Origin: Neocallimastix lanati (nom. inval.)
Taxonomy: Eukaryota; Neocallimastigomycota; Neocallimastigomycetes; Neocallimastigales; Neocallimastigaceae
Length of the DNA: 64,000 bases
Direction of reading: 5' to 3'
Assembly: GCA_016946835.1 (NCBI GenBank)
Contig: JACVTC010000002.1
Location: forward strand, 2,906,001 to 2,970,000
Under the pieces are notes generated by a model. The model saw only the letters and a list, made by a program, of their open reading frames with translations, did no database searches and was not told the origin of the DNA. Shown here one piece after another: positions 38,477-50,382 of this stretch (position 1 is its first letter; the number at the start of each line of letters is the position of its first letter). A program made the position numbers and the translations under genes.

Positions 38477-39955
38477 TTAGAGTGGTGGGTTAGCATTCTT
38501 AATACCTTGTTCGAAGTGCTTTTGGAACCATTGACCGGCTTCTGGAGCTGGCTTCATAGCGGTATCGTGACCACAGTAACCATCGTAACGAGCAGCAGAA
38601 GTATCAGAAGTACCATCTGATTCACCAAGTGGCTTAATCCAGTAGAAAGCATCAAGGTAATCCATACTGGAAATTGGACTAGCTTGTGGTCTGGCACCAA
38701 CACCAACTCCAGTTTGGTTACACCATTCACCTGGGTGCTTACGATCAACCTTCTTACCATTACGAGAAGTATCACAAACGAAGTAAACTGACTTAATACC
38801 AGCAGACTTGAAGTCCTTGTGCATAGCTTCTAAGTATCTCTTTTCATCTGGACATGGGTTCCATTCAGTATCTGGACCACGAGAAAGAGTTGGATCTTCC
38901 CATGGAGTGTAGTTAGCAACATTATCAGTGAAACCACGAACTTGACCTGGAGAACCAGAGCTGATAACCTTAGAATAAACCTTAGCAGCCTTTTCACGGT
39001 TATCATCCCAACCTAACCAGAAGGCGTGACCAATATCAAGATACATAGCAACATGCTTAAGAACACCGAACTTTTGAATTAAGTAAGCATGACCATCAAG
39101 ATAGTACTTTTCAGAATCACGACAAGCTGGAGTACTGTCAAGGTTAGTAACTAAGTTAGCAAGAGAATCTGGTTCAACAATAAGAACAACTGGTTGAGAT
39201 TTGTAGTACTTTAACTTTTCTTCAATGACATCAATGTATTCAGACTTGTAACGAGCCCAATCACTGTCATTGGCAAGAAGTTCACCATTGGAAGCAAGAG
39301 CGTGACAATCACGACCTGGTAAATCGTAAACAACAAAGACAGTTAAAACGGTACTACCAGTAGATTCTTGTTGAGCAAGAGCTCCCTTTAAGTTAGTTTC
39401 TAACCAGGTTTGCATGTTCTTAATGGTATCTAACCAAATAGCATTAGAGTAAGTCTTCATCTTTTCAGCCTTAGCAATAAGAGAAGAATCGGACATTTGA
39501 GCAATGGCACCATCAACTTCATCAAGGTAGTATGGGTTAAGGTAGAATTCATGACCAGCGAATGGATTCTTACCATTGTGATCAAATTGAGAACCTGGAA
39601 CTGGATCACCACCACCATATGGATCTGGAGTTGGACCTGGAGTTGGAACACCTCCGTCAACAATACCACACCAGTTACCATTTTCAATACCCCACTTACC
39701 ATCATTATCAGTGTATTCAACTCTAGAGGTTGAAGTACAGCAAGAATATCCTAACTTCTTAGCCCAGCATTCTTCTTTAACTGGAATACCACACCAATCG
39801 TTGTTTTCGACACTCCATTTACCATCGTTATCAGTGTAATAAACTTCAGCATTTGGAGAAGAACAACATGGATAACCAAGAGATTGTGACCAACAAGCAG
39901 CTGAAACCTTAGCGGCAAGAGCAGCAACAGCAGTTAAAGCAATAGTAGTCTTCAT
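38477..39955 (-). CDS. Secreted GH6 cellobiohydrolase/endoglucanase with two N-terminal dockerin-like modules, paralogue (492 aa)
   Basis: Same architecture as the enzyme at 32657-34129: signal peptide [19 protein letters not shown], two dockerin-like Cys-rich modules, linker, GH6 domain with YDLPGRDC and [13 protein letters not shown] count roughly a dozen residue differences, concentrated in the linker ([18 protein letters not shown] here) plus scattered conservative ones ([10 protein letters not shown] for [16 protein letters not shown] for GPETEW). All catalytic residues are kept and the frame is intact, so both copies are probably active. The gene is intronless and points toward its partner (tail to tail), 4.3 kb away. 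The likely cause is local inverted duplication, with gene conversion a possible reason for the high identity. Confidence 0.96.
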   Translation of the reverse strand: MKTTIALTAVAALAAKVSAACWSQSLGYPCCSSPNAEVYYTDNDGKWSVENNDWCGIPVKEECWAKKLGYSCCTSTSRVEYTDNDGKWGIENGNWCGIVDGGVPTPGPTPDPYGGGDPVPGSQFDHNGKNPFAGHEFYLNPYYLDEVDGAIAQMSDSSLIAKAEKMKTYSNAIWLDTIKNMQTWLETNLKGALAQQESTGSTVLTVFVVYDLPGRDCHALASNGELLANDSDWARYKSEYIDVIEEKLKYYKSQPVVLIVEPDSLANLVTNLDSTPACRDSEKYYLDGHAYLIQKFGVLKHVAMYLDIGHAFWLGWDDNREKAAKVYSKVISSGSPGQVRGFTDNVANYTPWEDPTLSRGPDTEWNPCPDEKRYLEAMHKDFKSAGIKSVYFVCDTSRNGKKVDRKHPGEWCNQTGVGVGARPQASPISSMDYLDAFYWIKPLGESDGTSDTSAARYDGYCGHDTAMKPAPEAGQWFQKHFEQGIKNANPPL

Positions 39956-40035
39956 TTTAATTTAAATTATTTATTTTTTAAATAGTATTAAAAAAAAAAT
40001 GTGTCTTGCACTGTATCAAATAAGTTTTTATTTTA

Positions 40036-40054
40036 TTATTTTCTTCCAGAGAAA
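40036..40054 (-). promoter_or_regulatory. Candidate promoter element of the second GH6 gene
   Basis: On the minus strand reads TTTTCTCTGGAAGAAAA, identical over 17 bases to the element at 32531-32547 and placed about 83 bp upstream of the start codon. Confidence 0.45.
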
Positions 40055-40689
40055 ATTATTAAATTTTTTATTTAATAAAAAATTTATGAGTTTGAAGATT
40101 AAAAGAAGAAGTAAAACTTTGTCTTTTTATATAAATTTTAGAATTTAAACTCGTAAATAAGAAAATATAATAAATATACAATTTTGTTTAGCAATTATTT
40201 ACAATTGCTATTTTTGTAATTAATATTTTTTAATTTAAAAATAATAACAAAAATATATACATTTATTTATTTATCAAATATAATATTTTTAATATATAAA
40301 ATAAGACTTTTTTTAATTAATATGTACTATTTATAAAATAAATACAAGTATATGTCATTTTTATGAATACAAATATTAATAAATTAACATAATTATTTTT
40401 TTTTTTTATATTTATCGAAACTTTAAAAAATAAAAAAATAAAAAAAAAAAAAAAGATTCAGAAACCAATAAAATGATTTTAAATTTAAATTTTTTTCATT
40501 TATGAAATTTTTTAATTTATTACATTTATTTGATTATTTACTAACATTTCTTTTAAAATACATTGAATATATGTTACATACAACAATATCAAAATTTGAA
40601 ATATATATAAGTAAATTTTGATTTTTCATTCGCTGAAATTTTTTTTAATTGAATTATTAATACCTTTTTTTTCTATTATTATTATTTAT

Positions 40690-40903
40690 TATTATTTATT
40701 TTTATTATTATTATTATTATATTTTTATTATTATTTTTTTTATTTTTTTTTTTTTACTTTTTTTTTATTTTTTTTACTTTTTTTTTATTTTTTTTATTTT
40801 TTTTACTTTTTTTTATTTTTTTTACTTTTTTTTATTTTTTTTACTTTTTTTTATTTTTTTTACTTTTTTTATTTTTTTTACTTTTTTTTATTTTTTTTTT
40901 TTT
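40690..40903. repeat. T-rich minisatellite (TTTTTTTTATTTTTTTTAC-like units)
   Basis: Roughly 20-bp units of T runs separated by single A or AC. The frame across it is only Phe, Tyr and Leu. Confidence 0.85.
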
Positions 40904-42224
40904 AACAATAGACAATTTTTTATTAATATTTAATATATATATTGAATTTATTTTTTTTTAAATGAATATTATTTAAATAAAACAAATATATATTTTTATT
41001 ATACATATATTTTTATAACTTCAATCTTGTTTTGATTTTGCCAATATATTACTTTATATAATTATATTAATATTATTCTTTCTTTAAAAGAAAGTTATTA
41101 TATTATTTTTATACTTATGACGTGTTTCAATATTTGGGTTAGTCATTATTTATACAAAAAAAAAAAAAAATAATTATTTTGTTGTTTTAAATTATCTATA
41201 TATATTGAATTTTTTTTTTTTTTTTTTTTAGTAAATTTATTCCTAATGTTCTATTATTTTTATATTAATAAATATATGTTTGAGAATTTTAATTATTATT
41301 TTTATCGTAAAGATCAACCATAATATTGATTATTTTTAATATATCAATAGGTAAAAGAAAATTTTATTTTAAATATAACTTCATTAATTATAAAATAATT
41401 CAAAAATAAATATAGATATAAACTCATAAATTTAATTATAAAAATTATTATGTAAACCATAACCTTATTTTATATATTTTATTTTTTAATAAAAATGATA
41501 CTTAAATGATTTTCCTTAATTTTTATTCTGTATGATTTAGTCATGTATGTTATCTTAAAAGTATAATATTTATTACACAATATATTCATATATATATGTA
41601 TATATAACATAATAGTTTTATAATATTAAATTTAGAATTATTAATTATTGCAATTCATTTAATAATATTTTCAATTATAAAAATTTAAATTAATAGAATT
41701 ATAAATTAATATTTTTTTGAACTTTTCATTAAAATTAAAATTTTTTAATATTATAAATTAAATTTAGAAAAAAATTTTTTTGTAATTTTTCATTGTTTCA
41801 GATTTATTTAATTCTTTCCAAAACATATTTTGAGGCTTGAAAGTATTAAAAATAATGTATTGAAATTGTTCATGTAATAATAATTATAAATATTCAAATA
41901 ATAAAATATATATAGATATAATATGAAATAATATAGATTAGTAAAAAGATTTAATAATAAATACTAATAATATATATATACATATAATATTAAATAAAAA
42001 AAAATAAAAGTATAAAAACATGCAAATTTCAAATAGAATATAATAGATAATAGATAATAAGCATATATAAAATAAGAAATAATTAAAAATAAATAAAAAA
42101 ATAAATAAAAAAAGAAATAAATTCATTTTCAATATTCATTATAATAAATTTTTAGTTTAAAATAATAGCAAATTGATATAAATATATAATTATAAAATAT
42201 TTATATATATAATTATAAAATATT

Positions 42225-42315
42225 TAGTAACCTCTTTGTCAATATCTTTAATTTCTTGACCGTTAATAATATAAAATAGATATTTTGGTGGGATAATTTT
42301 TAAATTATAATAAAT
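42225..42315 (-). pseudogene. Possible exon relic of unknown gene
   Basis: On the minus strand reads YYNLKIIPPKYLFYIINGQE then IKDIDKEVTKYF with no stop. This is an ordinary composition that stands out from the surrounding DNA, and GAGGTTACT at the end could be a donor. Upstream of it is a stop and no start codon, and no neighbouring exon joins it. I do not recognise the family. May be a gene fragment or chance. Confidence 0.25.
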
Positions 42316-42784
42316 AGGCTTTTTTTTTTATATTTTTACGGAGATTTTATATATTAAATTGTTGTTTTAATTAATTTTTTTATTAAATAAATAAATATTT
42401 ATTTATTTTTATTATATTAATTATCAATTCAATTATGTTTTAAAAATTTTAAAAATATTTAAAGGATTAGAATATATAAAATATATAATATATTTATTTT
42501 TTTTTACTAAAGATAGTAATAATAATAATAATAGAAAAATATATATATATTATCATTTAGTATTTATTATTGCCAAAATTATATATATGTTTATTTAATT
42601 ATATGCATATTAGCATAGATTAAGTAAAGTTCTAAAAATTTTATCTACATATTATATTATATTAAATATTAGAATTTAAGGAAGGTGGTAGTAGAAATAA
42701 CAAATTAAAATAAATATACACAAATAAATATAAACAGACTTTCTTTTTTTGTTTATCTAAATTATATTAATATTAAAAACTTTT

Positions 42785-43172
42785 TATCCTCGGCATGGCA
42801 CCAAATAATCGGATGAGGTTTCTATCCTGGGATATCATGAGACCACACGTGATGTCCATAAGGCTTTCCCTCAGATGATTATTTCACCCAACCCTGATAC
42901 TACGCTTTGAATTGAAGCATAGACCTTGATGATTGTAAAATTTCCAATCGCCAATGATTACACCCACTAGGGAGGAGTTAATGGTTCCGTTCTGATGCTC
43001 GTGGTCATTAGAGATATATGTAGGAACGTTAGGAATGCATCTCCGGGCAGTGTGTAACGACGATTGAGAGCGGCGAAGCTGATACAGTATGCCAATAACT
43101 CATCACCTTACAGTTAATTAATAACTGTATGGCCATATGGGAGATGGGTACCCATATGTGCAAGTCTATGTT
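42785..43172 (+). ncRNA. Unidentified GC-richer non-coding segment B, candidate structured RNA
   Basis: About 380 bp of near-balanced composition inside DNA that is mostly A+T, with no open frame on either strand. It holds hairpins ACAGTTA/TAACTGT (near 43111-43130) and CATATGGG/CCCATATG (near 43136-43160), and a long-range 7-bp complement CATAGAC (near 42919) / GTCTATG (near 43163). The plus strand ends with a run of six T, a typical RNA polymerase III terminator, so I place it on the plus strand. I could not match it by eye to RNase P, MRP, SRP, U3 or spliceosomal RNAs. A transposon relic is the alternative. Confidence 0.4.
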
Positions 43173-43278
43173 TTTTATTAAAAACTTTTTAGTATATATA
43201 TATATATATGTATATATATCTTTCCTTATGATTAATTTTAATCATTTAATTTAAAATTAATATAGTTTTTTTTTTTTT

Positions 43279-43320
<42 letters not shown>

Positions 43321-45254
43321 TTTTTTATTTTATTTTATTTTAATTATTTCTAATTTGGCAAAAATAAAAGAAAACTATATTTTATAGCTAATAATATTTA
43401 AATAAAAATAAAATTTACAATAATATTAATGTTATAAATTTTTTTTAGTATATTTACAAATTTTTTTTTATATTATATAAATTATATATATTGATAATTT
43501 TATTTATGGAGATATTCATATTATTGAAAGATAATATAAAATACTATGCTTTTTTAAAATTAATATTTATCATATAAAAATGAAAAAAATTATAAAGAAT
43601 ATTTGTAATATATATAATTTTTTTTTTTAAAAAAAAAAATAATAAAAGAAATAATATACATATAAAATCAACATATAAAAGTTAAATTACTATTCTATTA
43701 ATTTTAAGTAATGTTTACTACTTTACAAAATTTAAATAGAATAATATATTTTAAATTATTTTAAATCAATACTATTCGATTAAATTATTAATCTTCAATT
43801 ATTTCTATTATTATTGAAATAATTATTATTATTATTATTTTTTTTTACTAAATTTTTACTACTTCATTACTATTTTTTCTATGACAAAGTATTTTTTTAC
43901 TTAATATTTATAATTTATAATCCTTTTAATAATTATTAAATAATCATATTTTAAAACAATTAATAATAAATACACAAAATATGAATAAACGAATATATTA
44001 AACATTAATAAATAAAATTTAAATAAACTTTTCATTAAATGTCAGTTAAAATGAAGAACTGCAAATTTTTTCTATTAAGTATATTTAATTAAAATTTAAA
44101 AATTCTTTTGTTTTTATTATATCAATTGTTTAATAAAGTAATATAAAATTATCTTTACTAACAATTATATTAAAAAATGGAATAATAATAAACTAAAACT
44201 AAAATTTAAAAATATAAATATAAAAATAAAAATATTATAAAATAAAAAAAAAATAAAATAAAATAATATAAGAAAAATAAGAAAAGACCATAAAATAAAT
44301 TTCTTTTATAATGGTGATATTAATAATGAAAGAGTTCACTTATGTAATAAGTCAAATTATTTTAATGTAATATCCATTACTTTAAATTATTTAAATGCAA
44401 TATTACAATACATTAAAAAATTTATATATATATAATTTAATATTAATAATTTAAATATAATAATACGTCTATCTGTATTATATATCAAAAATTCCTGCCC
44501 ACAAAGAGGTCACTTAACTTTTATTGATTAAGAAAAATAATTTGACCAAATAAATCAAAAACAAAATATAAGTTTCCATGTTATTCTTATAATATTTATT
44601 TTCCACTTAAAATACTTGCTTAATAAAATAATATTTTCCATAATATTTCAATATTGATATATAGTATTATTAATATTTATATATTAGTATTATATGCATA
44701 TCATTTTATTTGATATATAAAATCTTTTTTAATTATAGATTGACTTTAAATTACATTGCTACAAATCGAACAAGATTCTACCCTGATTGTTAGTGGGTTA
44801 GAATATATAAGGTTCCTGGTTCTATCACATTTATTGACCATTTCCGGTTTTCTTCTCAAGAAATTTTTATGGAATATGGTGGTTAGGGTTATGTGTAAGT
44901 ATTTGCTACTTGGAGAAATGCGTACTTCACTTTTTTATTTTTTTTTATTTTTATTTAAGTTTTATTATTATTGTGTTTAAATATATTTATTTAAATTTTC
45001 ATCAAATATATTATCATTTATTTATCTTACATTAATTAAATAAATATATAAAATTTATATCATTTTGAATTTTTTTTTTACTAAATTAATAAAATATAAT
45101 TGTTTTTATAATTACAAATTAACGTTTTTATGTCTTTTATTATTATGTTTATGTAGTATATTGATTATACATATTCAGCAATAAAACTAATTATCATATC
45201 TTTGTTCAATTAACTTTTTTTTTATAATGATTTCCCAATTTATTTCTAAAACAA

Positions 45255-45294
<40 letters not shown>

Positions 45295-45343
45295 CTTGTG
45301 TGTACCACTCTTATATTCAGCCTCCCCCTCAAAACGGGAGAGT

Positions 45344-45875
45344 TTCATTTCGCAAAGTGGCATATTATTATAAATAAATAAATAAATAAATAAATAAAAA
45401 TTCAAAATATGTTTTTAAAACTTTTTTATAATATTTACGTAATGTTCAATAATTTTTTTATTTAATATTATTTTTACAAATAATATTTATTGATTATAAT
45501 TATAATTTTTAATTAAAGATATATTTTAATATTTTGTAAAATAGTAATAAAATAATTTTTTTTTTTTTTTTAGATTTAGAGAATAACTTTATTTAATTTA
45601 TAATAATAATAATAATAATAATAATAAAATTACATGATTTAAATGAAAAAATAACAAATAAAATACATGAAATAAAACATTATATATTATAAAATTATAA
45701 TAAAAGTGTGTTATAAGCAATAGCCTCCCATTCCTCAATGATAACACTATTATAAAATAATTATTTATAATATTTAATTATTAAAATATATTTAATTATA
45801 AATATATTAAATTTATTTATTTATTCATTCATTTAATAATATTCAATTTGGCGAAATGTAACTTGGCGAAATGAA
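45344..45875. mobile_element. TIR-bounded repeat element, same family as 23773-24081
   Basis: Left end TTCATTTCGCAAAGTGGCAT. Right end, inverted, is TTCATTTCGCCAAGTTACAT followed by a second TTTCGCCAAAT. The doubling of the motif is also seen at 2119. Between them is AT-rich filler without an open frame. Its internal sequence is not evidently the same as the 309-bp element. Confidence 0.4.
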
Positions 45876-45944
45876 CTACTCCTCTATAAAAGAATAGTAT
45901 TAATAAAAATTAAATTAATTATATAAAATAATATAAAATAAATT

Positions 45945-47394
45945 AAAATAAAACAAAATAAAATAAAATAAATAGTAGAGTATTAAATATAAAGTATAGA
46001 TTGAATAAAATAAAATAAAATAAAATAAAACAAAATAAAATAAAATAAATAGTAGAGTATTAAATATAAAGTATAGACTGAATAAAATAAAATAAAATAA
46101 AATAAAATAAAATAAAATAAATAGTAGAGTATTAAATATAAAGTATAGACTGAATAAAATAAAATAAAATAAAATAAAACAAAATAAAATAAAATAAAAT
46201 AAAATAAAATAAAATAAATAGTAGAATATTAAATAAGAAAGTATAGATTGAATAAAATAAAATAAAATAAAATAAAATAAAATAAATAGTAGAATATTAA
46301 ATAAGAAAGTATAGATTGAATAAAATAAAATAAAATAAAATAAAATAAAATAAAATAAAATAAAATAAAATAAAATAAAATAAAATAAAATAAAATAAAA
46401 TAAAATAAAATAAAATAAAATAAAATAAAATAAAATAAAATAAAATAAAATAAAATAAAATAAAATAAAATAAAATAAAATAAAATAAAATAAAATAAAA
46501 TAAAATAAAATAAAATAAAATAAATAGTAGAAATATAAATATGAAGTACAGAATGAATAAAATAAAATAAAATAAAATAAAATAAAATAAAATAAAATAA
46601 AATAAAATAAAATAAAATAAAATAAAATAAAATAAAATAAAATAAAATAAAATAAAATAAAATAAAATAAAATAAAATAAAATAAAATAAAATAAAATAA
46701 AATAAAATAAAATAAAATAAAATAAATAAATAAAATAAAATAAAATAAAATAAATAAAATAAAATAAAATAAAATAAAATAAAATAAATAGTAGAAATAT
46801 AAATATGAAGTACAGAATGAATAAAATAAAATAAAATAAAATAAAATAAAATAAAATAAAATAAAATAAAATAAAATAAAATAAAATAAAATAAAATAAA
46901 ATAAGTAGTAGAATGTTAAATATAAAGTACAGATTGAATAAAATAAAATAAAATAAAATAAAATAAAATAAAATAAATACTAGAATGTTAAATATAAAGT
47001 ACAGATTGAATAAAATAAAATAAAATAAAATAAAATAAAATAAAATAAAATAAAATAAAATAAAATAAAATAAAATAAAATAAAATAAAATAAAATAAAA
47101 TAAATAGTAGAGTATTAAATATAAAGTACAGATTGAATAAAATAAAATAAAATAAAATAAAATAAAATAAAATAAAATAAAATAAAATAAAATAAAATAA
47201 AATAAAATAAAATAAAATAAAATAAAATAAAATAAAATAAAATAAAATAAAATAAAATAAATAGTAGAATGTTAAATATAAAGTACAGATTGAATAAAAT
47301 AAAATAAAATAAGATAAAATTAAATAAATAGTAGAATGTTAAATATAAAGTACAGATTGAATAAAATAAAATAAAATAAAATAAATAGTGAAGT
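45945..47394. repeat. 1.45-kb satellite: (TAAAA)n arrays with about 13 copies of a 40-bp spacer
   Basis: Long TAAAA pentamer runs alternate with the conserved spacer AATAGTAGAATGTTAAATAT / AAAGTACAGATTGAATAAAA. Two spacer types alternate in blocks (AGTATTAAATATAAAGTATAG and AATGTTAAATATAAAGTACAG). The same spacer, inverted, sits at about 6691-6733. Frames across it are artefacts. Confidence 0.92.
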
Positions 47395-47693
47395 ACCATA
47401 AAAAAGTAAAGTATTAATAAAAATAAAATAAAATACTTTGGTGATTTTAAATTTTTGATATTTATTAATTAATTTTATTTTTAATTATTTTATTTTTCAA
47501 CTACTTTATTTTATTTGCTCTTTAAAGTTTATAATTTGTATTTATCTATTAATTTTATTTTTAATTTCTTATGTCTCTATTTTTTTTATATCATAATTAT
47601 ACCTTTTTTTAATATTTGATGAATAATATTATATTAATAAAATTATATTAATAAAATAATATTTAAATTTTAATAAATATTATTTTAATAATT

Positions 47694-49144
47694 CTAAAAG
47701 TTATGTTCGGCATCAGAATAATTATCATGATAACTATCACTATAGTGATCCCAAAAACTATCTTTATCGGTATCTGAATATTCATTATATTTATCTGTTT
47801 TGTTATTGTAATCGTCATCAGTGCTATAAGATAGATATTCGCTTTCATAGTCTTCCTTATTATAATACTTGTCAAAACAGTCATATAAATCATCTATATT
47901 TCTTATGTATACTTTTTCAGTATTATTATTTTCATTATCGGTAGATTGATTTTCATCATTATTGAAGAAAAATATACTATTAACTTCATCAGACTTTAAA
48001 ACTTTTTTAAGCTTTTCTTTATTACCACATAATCTATTGATATAATAATCCTGCCATATATCTTCTAGATTAATGGCATATTGATATTTTGTCGATATTT
48101 TATTATTACTTTCATCTTTATTAATACTATTTTCTTCATTTAAGTACTTTTTCTTGCTATTATTTTCATTGGTATTTTCACTTATATTGGTATAATTTGA
48201 AATAATTTTATCTGAACTTTCTTGATTTTCATTATAGCTTTGGTCATTTGTCTCTGACGAAATCAATTTAATACGATCTATATAATTCTTTGAGAAACAT
48301 ACTAACTCTTTCAAAATTTCATCTACTGAAACGTTACTATTGTCAAAATATGGATAATCAATATTATATAAACAATCAAAAATTTCTGTTAATTTTTCAG
48401 TATTAATGTCATTTTTAATAGAGTTATTTTCACATTGTTCAATTCTCTCAAAAATAGCTATTTGAGTACAATAACCTCTATCACCATCAACTATTTCTTT
48501 TGGGGCTGAACCTATTCCTGTAATCTCGAATTTATAATTATATTTTTCGGCGATATTTTTTACCCTATATATAATAATATATTAATATAATTGAAGACAT
48601 TAATGGCTATGATTAATTAATTAATTAATTATTATTATTTTATTATTTATTTATTGATTACTTATTTATTTATTATATGATTAAATATTCATTTTTAATT
48701 TATTACAAAAACTTTTAATTTAAAATAAAAAAAAATAAAAATTAAATTTTAATTTTGAAATTTTAATTTTAATTTTAACTTTATTTTCAAATTCGTATTA
48801 TATTAAACTATGCTTTATTAAACTATTAAAAATTTATTTTAAATTCTACTAGCTATTTCATTTCATTTTATTTTTTTCATTAATCTTCATTACTACTTCA
48901 ATTACCATAAATTGAATTCTTTTCTTGTCCATTCGAATAAATGTTCTTCATGTCGAAATTTCTGTTGGGGAGTTCCATAATTTAATTCTTTAAAATAATA
49001 GTTAAATTCACAATTTGGTGTAGTAATAATTACAACCTTTGGTTTATAAATATTGAATACAATTTTAGGAAAAATTTCTAATGTTTCATTATCTAAATGT
49101 TCAATTCTATTTATTTTTAATCATTAAGTATGAAATACATAAAA

Positions 49145-49231
<87 letters not shown>

Positions 49232-49890
49232 ACTAATTACCAACTAAATTTATTATATACTATTTTAATATTTACACTTCTGAACAAATTAAAGCATCAG
49301 AATTTAAAAGCCTTACATCAGCATATTTAATATTTCCTATTTTTTTTTTTTTTTTTTTTAAAAAAATATATATCGTTAATAAAATGATATATAATTATTT
49401 TTATAGATTATTATTTAACTATTTATTACTATAATATACCTTTAAGAAGCTTAATGTTTAATGGTTTTGTTTTCAAATAAACCATAAAATATTTCGTTAC
49501 TTTACTTTTTTCATAAGCTTCTTTTAAAACATTCTCGTCATTATCAACAGCTATTATCTCTTCATAGTCACTATTGTTTTTCAAAACTTCTAATAAATTT
49601 CCAACATTACAACCATAATCAATAACCTTTTGAATCGAATGTATTACAATTAAATAAAAATAAATAATTATTAATTCAATATTATTTTTTAATATATATA
49701 TATATATATATATTAATTAAAATGAATTTAAAGTAGTTCAAGAAAATAAAGGGAAAAAAAAAATTGAATATTAAAATTAAATTTATATTTATAATTTAAT
49801 TACTTTTTTAAAATCTTTATGTTTATTTAATATTTTTAAAATTAAGGTTCTTCTTTCAAACCATAATGGTGGCTCAAAAAAGGATTTCAT
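47694..49890 (-). CDS. HEN1: HEN1 small-RNA 3'-terminal 2'-O-methyltransferase (5 exons, 468 aa)
   Basis: Transfers methyl from S-adenosylmethionine to the 2'-OH of the last nucleotide of small RNAs, protecting them from tailing and decay. Exons: 49890-49804, 49626-49440, 49336-49276, 49106-48906 and 48564-47694, phase kept throughout. It begins MKSFFEPPLWFERR, then the SAM site VIDYGCNVGNLL (about 30-41), AVDND, the metal site EVIEHL (Glu111, Glu114, His115), KPKVVIITTPNCEFN, the second His in RHEEHLFEWT (His167), and ITGIGSAPKEIVDGDRGYCT. These are the family's Mg2+ ligands (ExxEH...H), so it should be catalytically competent. Residues beyond about 240 are Asn/Asp/Ser/Lys-rich and unconserved. 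As in animal and bacterial homologues, the plant double-stranded-RNA-binding domains are absent. Divergent from the MEKHLA gene. Confidence 0.93.
49143..49232. repeat. (AAAT)n array in a HEN1 intron
   Basis: About 22 tetranucleotide units between exons 3 and 4 of HEN1. Confidence 0.9.
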
Positions 49891-49993
49891 ATTCTTTTAG
49901 TTAAAATTAAAATTTGATTGAAATTATTATTTTAATTATTTTTTTTATTAATAATTAATTTGAAATACTTAACAGTATTATGAGATAACAATT

Positions 49994-50026
<33 letters not shown>

Positions 50027-50382
50027 AAATAAATTTATAAAATTGTAGCACAAATGACTTCTCAATATAATATAAAATATGAAAATGATAAAAAAAATTA
50101 TAAATATTAATTTTAAAATTTAATTAATATCAATAGATTTTAATTATGAATATTTAATTTAATCTGTATAAAATTCTATACAAACACATAGATGTAGATT
50201 TTGACAAATAAAAATTTATTTTATTCTATTAAATTAAATTAAAATTTAATTAGAAAAAAAATATTAAAATTTAATATAAAAAAGGATTTTATTTTTATAC
50301 AAAAAGAATTTATAAAGTTTTTATTTTTATATAAAAATCTTTTAAAAAAGTAAAGTCATAACTAAATAAATAAAAAAAAAAA
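49891..50382. promoter_or_regulatory. Divergent intergenic region between HEN1 and the MEKHLA gene
   Basis: 492 bp separating two start codons on opposite strands, so it must hold both promoters unless one gene is silent. It contains an A run near 49994-50023. No individual site can be called. Confidence 0.4.

Larger units (their letters stand above)
39956..47693. other. Long gene-poor region upstream of GH6 and downstream of HEN1
   Basis: About 7.7 kb without a recognised intact gene. It contains the GH6 promoter, a poly(T) minisatellite (40690-40903), a possible exon relic (42225-42315), a GC-richer structured segment (42785-43172), a segment of ordinary composition at 44748-44940 with no identifiable product, a TIR-bounded repeat (45344-45875) and the TAAAA satellite (45945-47394). 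Confidence 0.55.

Noticed and set aside
44756-44980. 74-codon plus-strand frame
   Set aside because: Ordinary composition but no recognisable domain, no splice partner, and it ends in a T-rich repeat; treated as non-coding of unknown nature.
47115-47399. 94-codon frame in the satellite
   Set aside because: Pure translation of the TTTTA repeat.
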